From assembly GCA_023105745.1 (NCBI GenBank), contig JALGQZ010000020.1:661001-725000 (forward strand): a stretch of DNA of 64,000 nt, read 5' to 3'. The stretch comes from Austropuccinia psidii. Taxonomy: Eukaryota; Basidiomycota; Pucciniomycetes; Pucciniales; Sphaerophragmiaceae. The notes beneath the pieces are model-generated. The model did no database searches, was not told the DNA's origin, and was given only the letters and a program-made list of their open reading frames with translations. How positions within the stretch are numbered: the stretch's first letter is position 1; every line of letters begins with the position of its first letter. Below, piece by piece: positions 25,255 to 38,390 of the stretch. A program made the translations under genes and the position numbers.

Positions 25255-25259
25255 GTTGT

Positions 25260-28200
25260 GACTAGCTTTGTTTGACCAATTATCAGCTAGCTACCACCAG
25301 ATCTCATTGTAAAATTGGGACCTAAATATAAATCCAAAACCCACTATTAACATTTCTCAAAATTTATTAGTAATTTCTTATAGCTATGGTCTTCCCTCTG
25401 TTTTTTGCTTCTGCAAAGGAGAAAGAATGAATCAATTTGTGACACTGTAAAATAAAAATAAAAACACAGGTCAGACCATTTCATTCGAATTAAATTTTGA
25501 TTATTATTTATTTATATTAATATTAATACAAAAATTCAGCCAATATTGACAAGTCAATCTCCCATAAATCTCTCCAAAAAATCTATTTAAGAGATTTTGT
25601 GGAAGTTTTGGGTGGGAAAACCCTCAATTTAACCCTCCTTCAATTCACCATTAGATTTTCCAGATTTTAATTTAATACTACATGGTAAAAATACAAAAGT
25701 ATCAATAAAATCAGATACAATTTCTTTCACCACCCTAAATCATTTGAGAATCCTATTTAGAAATCATCAAAAAGCAGTAACTTTATCTAATTTTGATCTT
25801 GTAATTAAGCCTTGTTTTCCTCCATGAATCTTAAGGGGGATAAAACTTCCCCTGAACCATCACACCTTGTAAGCTCCAATATCAATTTTATGGAATAATC
25901 TGATAAACCATCTTTGGAATTTGCCATTTTTAAGGAAATAGTTTTTAAGGAGGAATAAAAGAATCATTTCTTATTGTTAAGAATACTCACTCCATTCCCT
26001 GAGTCTGAGACACATTAAAATTCTTACATAATCTTTATTCATTGGAATGAAAAACTATTTTCATCTAATTCTGATAGGTTTCTTTTAATAACCCAAAAAA
26101 AGCTTGGGAAAATTTTGCAAGCTACAAGATCTCATTAATAATTAATTAATTTGAGGATAAATTACTTTTTTCTGTTTCAATAAATCAATATTTAAGTATT
26201 AAATGATCAGTTAATCTATCATATGATCTTCACCAACATATATTTTTTTGTTAAAAAATAACATAATATTTATTTTTAATTTTTGTAAAGATTTATTCCA
26301 AAACTCTGATAGAAACTGATACTTAACAGTTTATTTGGATTATAAATCAATTCTTTTTTGGAATCAAAATTTATCTATACATATATAATGATCAAATTGG
26401 ATTAAATTTGAAAATGTCTAAATATGAAATTCCCAAGTGATTTGACTTGAAGATATTTTCTTGGATTCATTTATTCTTCTAAGATAAATTATGAGTATTC
26501 TTACTCTTAAAATGGAATATTATTTGAGAATTGGTATCATTTCAATAAATTTCGATTTCCAAAATTCAAAATTCCTGAAAATACAACCTTATAAAACTTG
26601 CAGGAATTTCCATTTCTCACTATTAATTAAATTACTTTCCTGAACTTACCCATGCAGTTTTTCAGAAAATATTTCTCATATCTTTCGATAATATTGAATA
26701 AAAATTATTATATTAATAGTGATATTTCAAGCTATTATGAGGGAAAAAAATTCCAAGAAATAATTGAAGAAATATTAATAAATGATATAAAAATATAATT
26801 TTCAAGTAATACATTTTTATCACTAATACATATTTTTGATTTAATTATTTTGGATTAGGGAAAAAATCTGTATTTTTAAGGATCAAGACTATGGTTTACT
26901 AGAATTACACGAATATACCTCTTAATCAGGGAAAGACCAAATATTATCTTTGAGCTGATGAGTTAGCCTTCAATATTTTATATTGAGCTTCCTGAAATAA
27001 TGTGTATTTATCTTTCAATATATTTTTACATAATGAAAATTGAATATAATGTTCAAATATTACCAAAAAAGCTTTATTTGACTTCTTTTGTGTGAACTAT
27101 CCATTAAATATGAAGAACCACATATCTTATCTGGTATGGCATTTGTCAAAGATGATATTTTTTGAGAATTCTTTTTTATGAAGCATTGGAATTTATAAAT
27201 TGATGATTATACACAAAATATTTTTTCTCATAAAATAGATAAGGAGGAGTTTTATAATAAATATCTCAAGATATAAGTCAAGTAACATCATCAATATATT
27301 ACTAGGGTATTTCACACATTATGATATAAGTTTATGTTCTGAGATTCAGAACTTCATTCTTCTAGTTTCACATAAAAATATACATATTTTTGCACCAATA
27401 TTTTTATGAATATTTATCCAGGACATATGCATAAAATCCTTTACTAAAATATATTATTTGGAGTTATATCAATATTAAAATAAGATATTGCATTCAGTAA
27501 CATCATGTATTCTTGATAGGTCCTTTTTCAATATAAAATGAGGTATTTTTATATTTTTTCAAAATTATTCAATTCAAATTATTTTCAAAAGGATAAGCTT
27601 TATAAACTTTAAATAAATTTTTATTAAAAGTAGAAAAAAATCAAAATTTAAATTTTCAGGGAAATAATCATAAATTTTCAGGAAGGGAATAAAAAAACTC
27701 TAGGATTTCTACATGGAATGGGCATTTCTTCTGAGCTTGGTGAATTTTTTGGTTTAATTTCATATCATTATCAGTGGGAATAATTTTGGATTGACAGTCT
27801 AACTATGGTCCAATCCTATGTTATCATTCAAAAATGTACAAAAAAGTAATTAAAGCTGAAATAGTTAATTGTAATATCTCTTATTGTATTAAGAGATTAA
27901 TTTCACGTATATAAAGCCTCACCTAAGTTTTGAAAACATAATTTTTTTATATTCATACTTCCTGATATTCAAAATTCTCAATTATAGCAAAGCTATAATC
28001 AGGGTTTTAAATCAAAATTATTTAGCTTGCAGGTGCGGCTTATAATTCTTACAGATTTTCTATTTTTTAATTTCAATTTCAATTTGTTCTTAAACCTGTT
28101 TCCCATACATCTCCTCTTAATTTTTCAAATTCATAACCTTCTTGAATCTTTAGCCATTTTTCTTATGGTGAATGTTGGTGTTAATAATATCTGTATTAGA

Positions 28201-31200
28201 ATATGTTTGTGACAGAGACTTTTATCTAATATAAGAATCATTTATTATATTAAAATTATTTATTTGATTCTTATAGAGGAGAATTCTGAGATTTCTTCTC
28301 TCTTTCTTGCTTAACATATTTGATTTATTTTTAAACACATTATAGATCCATGATTAACCATATATCTTATTACAAGTGATTATATTTAAAATAACTATTT
28401 CATGGGGACTTTATTACAATAAATATTTGAAACTTTTGGTGTTGTGTGTCCCACAAAAGGAGCTCTTATATTGGTTTGTGCTACAGGGACTCTTGGGAGA
28501 AATAAGAGTTACCTAGAACTCATTAATAAGGTAAATCACTTGAAAGACTCTAAAAAATGGAATAAAATAAAGAAAGAAAGATATTTTGAATGATAAAATG
28601 CAATTACAGGATGAGATTCAAATTAGAAATCTAATGACCAAAGACCCAGCCAAGTAAGTCCTTGATCACTGATTCAACCTGCCAGAAATTACAATGGAAT
28701 TAATAAATGACCTGACCACCAATATCTATTGAAAGGAAAGGCAAATTGTGCAAATTACTTAATTAATAATATCATTATTCACTATTGATATGAAAGAAAA
28801 TAAAGATATAAATAAATCCTTGATAATTAACTAACTGGGTGAAAAACCCCAGGTCTTAAGATGAGGCTGGTATATGTTAATATTTTAGTGATTTCATTCG
28901 TCTGGATGGAACTGATTTGTATTAAAACTTGAAGTATTATTCGACTTATTGAGGAAACATAAACCTTTCCAAATTGGGAAATGAATTTTGTTGAATAATC
29001 TTCCCATTGTCTGTGATTGAAAGACAGGCCTCTATGGAAAGATACTGTATCTAATTATTTTGGTTTCCAAAGTGGATTTATAGAGCATTGAAACTTGATA
29101 ACCAATTTGGAACTTCCTCTTGAATGTCCCTTTAAATGAAACTTTCAAGTATTCTTGTGAGGGAATACTACCATTGAAAATGTACCAATACTTTCTTGAT
29201 GAGATTATTTTGCCTATTGAGATATTCTGTCTTGAGGAATGAAAAGGTATTTCAACTTTAACAATTGTCCCTTTAAACCGTCACCATTGGATTTCTGGTG
29301 AAAAAATGTGAATAATGGTGTAGAATACAATTAATGGCACTTTTGGTTTTTGAAGGGAGAAATTTGTCCAAAGGTCTTTTAAAATATTTCCTTTACCAAT
29401 TGGAAAGATGTAGTTTGATTGGATTAACGGTTTTTCTAAGTATTTTAGACATTTTTTGGTTTTCCGGACAAAATAGGCCTAATGACGCTTAAAGCTGTAT
29501 TTGCACAAAATCATGCGAGCTTCACATAAATGTGTGAATATTCAAATAAATCCCAAAATGGCCCAGCATGGCCACTTATTTATATTTCCCTAATTTAATG
29601 GTAAAATGGAATAAAAGTTAAAAATGAGGAAAAGTTCACAAATTGTTAAAAGCTTTATTTAAATCCCATATTAACCAAGACCAAAATTTGGGCTGGATAT
29701 ACCTTTATTTATGAGAATCTCTCAAAATTTCCTTGGGTTAGTTAAGGGGCCAGTTTGGTCGCAGATGATGAAATGTCCAATTTGGTCCGAGATTATGAAA
29801 TGGCAAATTTAGGAAAGAAAGATTAATATGGCCAAATTGGGAAAGAAACATTAATATGGCCAAACTGTAAAAGGATTATAGATATGGCCAAATTACCATT
29901 ATTTGATCAAAAGCGAATTATTTTCCAATTTTGTGACAGTGTTCTTTTCACATATGTTTTTTTGTTTCCGAGAACTCTTTTTCCAAACTGAATTTATTAA
30001 ATTAGTAGTATTTTATATTTCTTGGATCACTATATTTTTATTGATGAGGATATATTTTAAGTAAAAGACAAAATTCATATTAATAAGGAAACTCTTTGTA
30101 AAATTGAGCCACTATTAATTTAATTTTTTAATTTTGGATACTAATTATACCCTTTTCTTCATTATTTTTACATCCTTAGTAACAAAATGAACCACAATCA
30201 TTATGTCCCTACAGAAAGGTATCAATCCTTTAATCAGGATACTAGTAAAACTCATAATTAACTAATTATTAAGCTGAATCCCATCACCAAAGCCCCACCA
30301 ATTTCCAACCCTTTTATGAATCACAGATCTGAAAAGAAATCAACACAAAACTCTAAATTATTCTGCATATTTTCATAAATATGTTCCCACAAATGATAAT
30401 TCCCTAAAAAAAATATTCTCAAAAATATTTGAAATAGACCCAAAGAACCCAATTTATTTCCTGTTAGTATCCCTATATCACCATGAAATTATTTACTCCA
30501 ACAGATAAAAATATTTGAAGAAATGGAAGGAATCAATGATACTTTACACCCAATATAAATACTATTGATTATTTAAAAAATTCAGAAATGGAATATGTTT
30601 GGCCCATACTTCAAATTTTATAAAATTCATGTGGGGAGTTTCAATGTTATTTTCCTACTAATTATTTGGTATTTCCCTTATATCACTCCATATGTGATCA
30701 ACTTTTATATTGTGAATATTCTTTTCATTCAGAAGCTGCAAAATTAATAAAGTGAATAGATATTTAAATATCAAACAAAATATCTTTAATATTGTTCTTA
30801 ATAGATCCCAAATATCTTCAGTCAATTTTGACCCAAATAGGAATAAGACCTATACTATTTAAATAATAATTATATTGGATTACAGTAAAATACTATTTCC
30901 AAGTTGAGGAGCTTGGAAAGACTCAAATAAAAAATAGGAACTATGAAAATTTTCCTTCCCCAGCGCTCAAAACCAGAAATATAAATAATTCTCAAACAAT
31001 TTTTGAGCTTTCCTATTGATATAGTTCAGGAATTATTGATTTTTAAAACAAGTGTGATGAGTTCATGAGCTATTTGTAGAAAAACTGGCCCATTGAACCA
31101 GATTAAGATGTCATTAATTATTGGAAGCTATGAGACTCTTTCCAAATATTATACAATAATCACGAATAGACACTCATGGTTCACTCTTCAAAGTCATCAA

Positions 31201-31536
31201 CTTTTATCTTTAAATCTACTACTTGTCTTAAATAGTGGAATCATGAAAACCATTGACTTCTTAGTGTTCTATAAAGTCTTATTTTTGAATCATTTTGCAA
31301 TTTAATACTATTATACACAGTTTTTTCTTTTAAAATTAAATTAGTTTTCAAAATTCAATTAAATTAGAAGTGTATTAGTCAAGTGAAGATGCCTCTAGCA
31401 TGAGGACAGTAATTGTCACGTTCAGTACGTATTGCATGGAGTACCTACTGCCTCATTTAACTTTGAAGTATGTTATAAACTAAATATTATATGAATCACA
31501 GTCATATTGAATACTAAAAAAACAAAAGACTCAAAG
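25260..31536. other. AT-rich intergenic stretch, no gene recognised
   Basis: There is no open frame over 70 codons and no protein motif I could read on either strand. Four copies of a short ATGGCCAAA-type word, two of them within a roughly 27-bp near-tandem unit, occur at 29820-29895. The base composition is like the other flanks. Decayed transposons may be present but I cannot support one. Confidence 0.5.
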
Positions 31537-31925
31537 TACTAAATTTAATAATAATAATAAAATTTTTAAAATTATTATTATTAATAAAAAAATTAAGATA
31601 TGAATATTTAAAATTTTGATTAAAAATAAAAATAAATATAAACATTAAATTAAAAAAGAATTATTATTATTTTATTTCAATTTTATTTTTATTTTTTTTT
31701 TAAAATAAAATAATAATATTTATATACATATAATAACTTTTTTATAAATTTAAAAAAATTTAAATTTTAAATTTTTAATTAATTTCAATTTTTGTTGAGT
31801 TTTTTTTTTTAAAAAAAAAAAAAAATAAAATAAAATAAAATAAAATAAAATAAATAAATAATTTAATTTTTTTTTCACGTTTTTATTTTTTAAAATAAAT
31901 AAATAAATAAAACTCTTTTTTTTTC
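31537..31925. repeat. A/T simple-sequence block
   Basis: The block runs through (AAT)n, A and T homopolymers, a (TAAAA)n run at about 31823-31860 and (AAAT)n. The arms are partly complementary (A-rich next to T-rich), so it could fold back or melt easily. No coding potential. Confidence 0.8.
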
Positions 31926-32496
31926 TTCCAAAAACATTTTCTATATATATATATGAAAATTTTTCTTTATTTTTTTTTTAAAAATCAATTCCCACCAATT
32001 CAGGCTATCCAAGAGGAAGTATACATTTATTATGAGCTTGTGAATTTCAATGTACAAATGACTAAAGAAGTGAGTTTCAATGAATTTGTATTGTTCCTTC
32101 TTGGACTTAAATCTTTACTAGCTAATAATTTCATTGTCCTGATGGAAAATTCCCCTATTCGTAATGGTGAGAGGTTCACTGAAATAAAAGAATCTATGGA
32201 ATCAAGATCAAATTTTTGCCACCATACTCATCATTCCTCAAACCTATTGAGCTTAATTTTAACTTAATAAAGACTTATGTACAATCCTAAGAGCCAAAGA
32301 CCAAGTCAGACTTGTTCTCTGTAATAAAGAATGGTATTTAAGAAACTATTACCCCTGAAAATTTCTTTTAAACTTCTATAATTATTATAAAAGCTTATGC
32401 CGAAATAGCCTTGAGATGCAACCCAAGACTGGAGCTCTCTTGGCTGGACCTACGAAATAAAACTTTTCTGTAATATACTATATATATATTGTATTT
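31926..32496. other. Intergenic, weak 104-codon ORF only
   Basis: A 104-codon frame at 31953-32267 (+) has no recognisable motif and begins in a T-rich low-complexity run. I do not consider it a supported gene. Nothing else seen. Confidence 0.4.
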
Positions 32497-32529
32497 ATTT
32501 TGGCTGGTTTCTATGAAGCCAGCCAAAAT
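32497..32529. other. Perfect inverted repeat (hairpin)
   Basis: ATTTTGGCTGG at 32497-32507 is exactly complementary to 32519-32529. Three further pairs form inside the 11-base spacer. The sequence GGCTGG also occurs about 60 bp upstream. It could be a terminator-like or transposon-end structure; no function can be assigned. Confidence 0.5.
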
Positions 32530-33057
32530 GATGTTTACAACCCTCTTCATATTACTTACAAGCAGCCAAGTGCAAGTTGAAGTTCAGCCCAGGCAAATTG
32601 ACACCCAGCAGGATTCTTTTACACCTGGCCTAAACTTATGATACACACCATATATTATTTTCATGTTTATGGGTACAGATTTTTATCAAAATTATGCATT
32701 CAAAATATTTCCAGTAAATTGACACTTATCCTTTGAATTTATGTATTTTTTTAAATTTTATTGTTTCAAGTTCAAAATAATCTGTTTGGAATCATATGAC
32801 GCTATGCTGTGGACCCCTATGGGAATTTATGTACCCAGGCCATAGGGCTAGGAAGTTGGCAGTGCCCTAGCGCTACTAGCTAAAAAAAGGAATACAGTGT
32901 GACTGCAGCACCTTTTTTATAGGAGCTGCAGCCGCGTGTTTTTGCAAAAAAAAAGTCACTGTATCACAGTATTTATGGGTTTATAGGCACCGGGGCTGCA
33001 AGTGCAGTATTTTGAGAATCTATGCATCTGTGCCAATGGTCCAGATGTTATTTACAG

Positions 33058-33490
33058 CCCAAAAATATCTTTATCGAAAAAAAATAGTTCCTTCTACAGA
33101 AGTTCCTCAAAACAATACCTATTGTCGAATATGCATAGCCTTTTTAGGCAGACTTCATGGTCCTATAATTGCTTTTCCAAGATTGTATACATCTTATCTT
33201 ACTAACAGTGAAAAGACGTTACTTTTGCATTGTTCCACTTTACAAACGTTGAGCTAACTTCTCTTGAAGATTTTGATTTAGAACAGGTGAATAGTTGCAA
33301 ACAGCACGTAAAATCAATGGTACTTAGAAGTTTAAGTTTCGTGGACAAGCCATCAAGACGAGTTCACGTCGCAGTCTTATACTTGGCCGACCAAGCGAGC
33401 TCATCTCAAGTTGGACTTGATATTCACAACTACTGCTACGCATATAGAAGCATAAGAAATGTGGATTTTTTGTTAAGCAAAGCTCTTTAG
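33058..33490 (+). CDS. 3' exons of an unrecognised host-like gene
   Basis: Two exons fit: 33058-33207 and 33270-33490, stop TAG 33488-33490. The 62-bp intron (33208-33269) has donor GTGAAA, a textbook branch site CTAAC at 33254-33258 and acceptor GAAG. It joins the two reading frames in phase. An acceptor TTTACAG at 33057 suggests a further exon upstream, which I could not find; a start at ATG 33036 or 33045 is an alternative. The segment keeps CpG and is less AT-rich than its surroundings, like PDX1. The peptide has a CRIC Cys pair and a C-terminal FLLSKAL. No family recognised. It is convergent with PDX1, 144 bp between stops. Confidence 0.45.
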
Positions 33491-33634
33491 CTAGGATGCC
33501 GGTTGAGTAGTTTTCAATTATTCAAATTTTGCTATTTAGATCTATATGGGAACAATTGTATCCATTCCGATGCATTGATAAAGACGCCTGATTGTGTACA
33601 AAAACAAACTTGAATGCAAGCTAATTGAAAATGG

Positions 33635-35139
33635 CTAATAGCCTCTGGAAGACATCTTTACAACATTTACATCATGCAAATTACCTTCGCCTTTCATCAT
33701 GAGACCTAAATCTGTAGAGATCTCGGCGAGGGTCTGAGGATTATTGTGATGTGTGGTAGCTTGCACAATAGCTTTAGCTAAACGGGCTGGGTTTTCGGAT
33801 TTGAATATGCCCGAGCCACTAGGTTGTAATAAAAAACAGACAACGTCAGGGGAAAAGATTGTCCTTACTGACGGTTTGACGACTAGAGCTTTTGTAAAGA
33901 CTTACACGAATACACCATCGCATCCAAGTTGCATCATCAATGCAGCATCGGCAGGCGTTGCAATACCACCAGCGGCAAAGTTTACAACTGGAAGACGCTT
34001 CGTCCGAGCAACTTCTTTAAGTAGATGGTAAGGAGCCGAGATTTCTTTGGCAAATGTGTATAGTTCTTCATCAGACATGACTGAAGCCCGACGGATGTCA
34101 GCAAGCACTGCTCGCTCATGGCGAACAGCCTGAATGAAGAAATTTTGATTAGAATCATTCAAAAAAGTTTAAAACGGCTGATTTTCTTGCTAAAATGAAT
34201 AGGTTGGTTTACCTCAATCACATTTCCTGTACCAGCTTCGCCCTTAGTACGAATCATAGCCGCACCTTCTGAAATTCTCCGCAAAGCCTCGCCCAGATTT
34301 TTGGCCCCACAGACAAAGGGGACTTTGAAAGAGTGTTTGTTGATGTGATGCTCGGGATCGGCAGGAGTAAGGACTTCAGACTCATCAATATAGTCAACCC
34401 CGATAGCTTGCAAGATTTGAGCTTCGACAAAATGCCCGATTCTGGCTTTAGCCATGACCTGAGAAATGAAGACTGATGAGATGATCGAAAGCTAGGAGGA
34501 AGAATGAAGAAAGAGATACTAACCGGAATGGTGACAGCATCAATGATTTCTTTGATCATTTGAGGATCAGACATTCTAGCGACACCACCATCTCGACGAA
34601 TGTCAGAAGGAACTCTCTCTAAAGCCTAAATATGAGAAATAGGCGTAGATTTAAATGAAGATTGTAGTGCCTGTAAGAACGCAAAACAAAGATTGTAAAG
34701 TCAATGAGATCAAACATACCATGACAGCACAGGCACCGGCTTCTTCAGCAATTCGAGCCTGTTGAGCATCGACGACATCCATGATGACTCCCCCTTTGAG
34801 CATTTGAGCTAAACCGGTCTAAGGATAAGAGAACGAAACGATTGAAAAATAAGATGATGATTTATTTTAATCATAAATAAAAAGCTAATTTCTCACCTTG
34901 ACACCAAATGTACCTGTTCCAACACTAGATCCGGAGATTGAGCCAGAAGTTTGCATGGCGGTAAGAGATCTAGTCGATCCAGTTTGAGGTCCATTTTGAG
35001 CCGGTGAGCTACGACCAACGATGAAGGGATTGATTGAATTAGGTTGAGTGCTGATAGCTGAATTATTGGGAGAGATTGCGTTTGAGGGTGAATTGGGAAG
35101 TGCTGAAGCAGAAGAGTTAGATTTGTTGGTATTTGACAT
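33635..35139 (-). CDS. PDX1: Pyridoxal 5'-phosphate synthase subunit PDX1/SNZ (six exons)
   Basis: This is the synthase subunit of the DXP-independent vitamin B6 pathway. It condenses ribose 5-phosphate, glyceraldehyde 3-phosphate and ammonia supplied by the PDX2/SNO glutaminase to form PLP, normally as a cytosolic dodecamer. Exons are 35139-34897, 34818-34720, 34625-34524, 34458-34213, 34129-33906 and 33818-33635. All introns (65-94 bp) are GT..AG and phases agree, giving 365 residues. The TIM barrel keeps the key residues: Asp95, Lys152 in MAKARIGH and Lys220 in RTKGEAGTG. The two lysines are 68 apart, as Lys81 and Lys149 are in Bacillus PdxS. The C-terminal phosphate-site motif FVGSGIF spans the last splice junction. 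Compared with about 297 residues in yeast SNZ1, there is an extra Ser/Asn/Thr-rich N-terminus of roughly 65-70 residues. CpG is retained, unlike in the neighbouring transposons. Convergent with the gene at 33058-33490. Confidence 0.96.
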
Positions 35140-35460
35140 GATCAAGTTATTTTATTTATAGATTGATGAATCGGAAGATTGAGGTGAGCCAAAAAGATCC
35201 CAAGATTTTTCAAAGTGCTGAATTAAAATTGAAATTTGGATAATTGATGTTGAGAAAACCAAAATTGTACAAAAAAAATTTTCAATTGTTTTTTTTTTTC
35301 GATCGGAGTAAATTGTAATACAGTTCTCTCTCCATAAAGCGGATAAACCCAGCTTACAGTACAGGGTAAGGCGCAGTCACTCATGGCCCATGGATTATGA
35401 TAAGATTTTGGTGCAATCTAAAACAACCAGGCTGACTGTAAAATTAAAAATTAATCTCAT
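35140..35460 (-). promoter_or_regulatory. Upstream region of PDX1
   Basis: The 320 bp before the PDX1 start contain a 13-base T run near 35287-35299 (A run on the sense strand) and a GC-richer patch at 35340-35400 with GGCGCAGTCACTC. I see no clear TATA box. The assignment as promoter rests on position only. Confidence 0.35.
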
Positions 35461-35590
35461 TAAATTTCATCAAATTTCATCAAATTTCATTAAATTTCAT
35501 TAAATTTCATTAAATTTCATTAAATTTCATTAAATTTCATTAAATTTCATTAAATTTCATTAAATTTCATTAAATTTCATTAAATTTCAT
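35461..35590. repeat. 10-bp tandem repeat, 13 copies
   Basis: TAAATTTCAT is repeated 13 times in exact 10-bp steps; two early copies start with C instead of T. The array lies about 320-450 bp upstream of the PDX1 start. Each unit has one AAATTT tract, so A-tracts recur about once per helical turn, a pattern linked with DNA curvature. Confidence 0.95.
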
Positions 35591-38385
35591 TAAATCCAAT
35601 CCAATTTAAGGAAATCCAAAGAAATTCAAGGCAAGATAAGACAAGAAAATGAAAAAGTTTTCATGTTAAAATCTAAAATTTTAATAAATACTCCAAAAAA
35701 TTATTTTACATCTCATTAAATAACTTTGAATTTATAACAAAATCATCTTGATTTATAAATTCTTCTCAAATATAATTAATTTGATTCATTCTCAATGAAT
35801 TATATATAAATCAACTTGATTAAAATTATTAAAATGAGTCATTTAGTATTTTAATTTTACACAGATTTTTACTTAAAAATTATGGTAGATATTTCAATAA
35901 AGTAATCAACCTCAAAAATGAAGTGAATCTATATTTAAATTCAATTTACTCAATCAAAACAAAAATTTACCTGTTTTAAAGAATTGGTTTGCTATTTTTC
36001 TTTTTGAAAAAGTAAGAAATCAAACTATTTACTGTACTGTATTCATTTTTTGTATCAAATATGAAAATAAATTCCAAATTATTTTATTTTTATTTTTAAA
36101 ACTATTGAAAGAAAATTTAAACAAGCTCATCCATAGATATATTTAAATAAATTCTAATTTATTCATCATAAAATAAGCAAATTCAAATGGATTATTTCCC
36201 TTCACTTCTTATCAACATATTTCTTTTCCGTTTTCTTTTAGCCTCCACTTACGATACAAATCTGATGATTTGATATAGAAAGAAAATTCAAAAGCTTTTC
36301 AAGCAAGTTTAAGACTTTAAAACAGTTTCTACATATTCTGTAACTTTTCCTTAACTCAAATACAGTACATTGTTAATAGTATTACTGTCTTTCTCCTTGT
36401 TCTTCAATTGGGATGAGGGTAACCCCTTTTTGGAAACGGTATGCTTCTTCATACATATATAGGTTCTTCCGACTCAAAACTGACATTTTACCCAAATAAT
36501 TAAGAATAAATAACATTATATTAAATAATAAAGCTGATAAGAATCATTCAAAACACTTGCATAGAACGAAAAGAGATAGTTTATAAAAGAAACGAACCTT
36601 TTTTTACATACATGATTAAATTACATCAACTTTTAATTTTAATAATCAAGGCTGACATAGTTATAATGTTAATTATATACCACGAAATTTGAATTTTATT
36701 TATGAAATGTTTGAAATTAATCACGCATGACTATATATCTATAAACATGTAAATCCTATTAAATATATTGAAATTATTTCGTATAAAATAATTGAATTTG
36801 ATACAAATAAAATGGAAAATAATAATAATAAATCAATAGCTCTCATATATATATATATATTATAACATAATTTTGATTAAAATCTTTTAAGAATATGTAT
36901 ATTATTTACTCTGATCAATTGCACTTTTGATCAATATAAATGAATTTTTGAGTAAATTATAATTAATTTATATGTTATTTTTTGAATTATTACTTTTTTT
37001 TTCTTTTTTCAATGAATTAGTTTTATTTGAATTGATAATTTGAAAAAAAACAATAAAAATATAATCAAAAAACTTATAAAAAAAATACAAAAAATTAACA
37101 ACAAAAAATAAATTTCAATAAATTATTAGTAATTTTCTTAAATTTATTGAAAAATGATAATAATTTAATTCAGTTAAATTCTTTTTAATATATACATATT
37201 ATATTAAGCTAATTTTTTTTTCAAATATATTATATATTGATTACATTAAATTTAATTTCGTTTATTAATAATTAAATAAGTTTTATAAATGGAAATAAAA
37301 AGTTTTATTTTTTTTATTAATATTTTATAACTGAATATTTAAAAGTATAAAAATTTAATAAGGTTTGAATTAAGAATTTAAGCCTATAAATTGATTTTCT
37401 AGTTTAATAAAATTTAATTTTGATTTTAAATGAATAATTATTAAAAGAAAAAGTATAAAAGAAGAATTATAAACCTTTTTTTAAACTTCATATGGTTAGA
37501 AATATTTTGAATTTCATATATATATATTATTGAATAATTCTATATTTAATTAGCAAAAATTATGTTATTTTATCAAATGCTTATTTTTCTATTTTTTTTT
37601 TACAAAACCCTGACTTATTAATAGATAAAATAAACTTATGAAATATTTCTCCTTAAGTTTCTTTTTTTGAAATAATTAAAGAATTATTTATTAAAATTTT
37701 CATTAAAAAATTTAAATTTTAAGAATAAATTAAATTTTCTAAAAAAAAAAAGAAGCTTTACAAAGAGATATCTTGAAATTATTAGTAAATATATAAATAA
37801 ATAATTATATTTATTATTAATTATAAATTACTTATTTATTTATTTTTTAATTTCATTTTTATTTTTAAAAAAATTGAAATTAATTTTATTATCAATTTTT
37901 TTCTTAATTTATTTCATATACTAATTTGATTAATCTTAAAGAATGTTTAATAAAAAAAACTCAATTTTAAAAAATTAAACTTTAAAAGGGGTGTAAAAGT
38001 TAGGAAATATCAAATCCTAAATCTTTAATTATTTTGGAACAAATTTTATATTTAAGTTTTTTTGTATTTTTGAAATATCAAATTTTAAAACATATGATAT
38101 TTTGAGTAAAAAAATAAAATAATTCATTAATACCAAATATTGAATTTAATAATTCAAAAAACTAAAGAATTTTTAAATTAAAAATTTAACTTTACTAACC
38201 AAAATTCTCAAATAAAAAAGTTAAAATTTCTTATGATAATTATACATAATGAATAATTAATTATTTATAAAATTAAGCTCAAATTGAAACCTTAAAAATA
38301 TCAAGCTCTCATCTCAAATACCACTTATTAAATTTCTAAGATTATTTAATTTAACTAGATTTCTAAACAATAATAATGATTTAGA
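35591..38385. other. Very AT-rich intergenic stretch, no gene recognised
   Basis: The stretch becomes almost pure A/T from about 36800 on, with (AT)n at 36845-36861 and 37517-37530. No open frame worth naming is present. It ends at the target site of element C. Confidence 0.6.
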
Positions 38386-38390
38386 ATCTG

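Larger units (their letters stand above)
4990..25259 (+). mobile_element. Ty3/gypsy chromodomain LTR retrotransposon A (old, decayed), with element B nested inside
   Basis: Two 1885-bp direct LTRs start TGTGAGCC and end CTTACA. They are flanked by a perfect 5-bp target-site duplication, GTTGT, at 4990-4994 and 25255-25259. Between them are a PBS, an ORF1 remnant, gag, protease, RT, RNase H, integrase and chromodomain in Ty3 order, then a polypurine tract. Element B (13063-23134) interrupts the chromodomain. The two LTRs differ at many sites, including indels, and gag-pol carries at least five in-frame stops. A is therefore older than B and cannot make its own polyprotein. Without B it would be about 10.2 kb. 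Confidence 0.95.

Noticed and set aside
28027..28212. 61-codon Leu/Phe/Ile-rich ORF as a small membrane protein
   Set aside because: Its composition follows directly from T-rich DNA, and nothing around it suggests a gene.
31953..32267. 104-codon ORF as a gene
   Set aside because: It starts in a T-rich simple sequence, has no motif, no splice context and no codon bias different from its surroundings.
35461..35590. CRISPR-like array
   Set aside because: The units are contiguous 10-bp repeats without spacers, in a eukaryotic gene upstream region.
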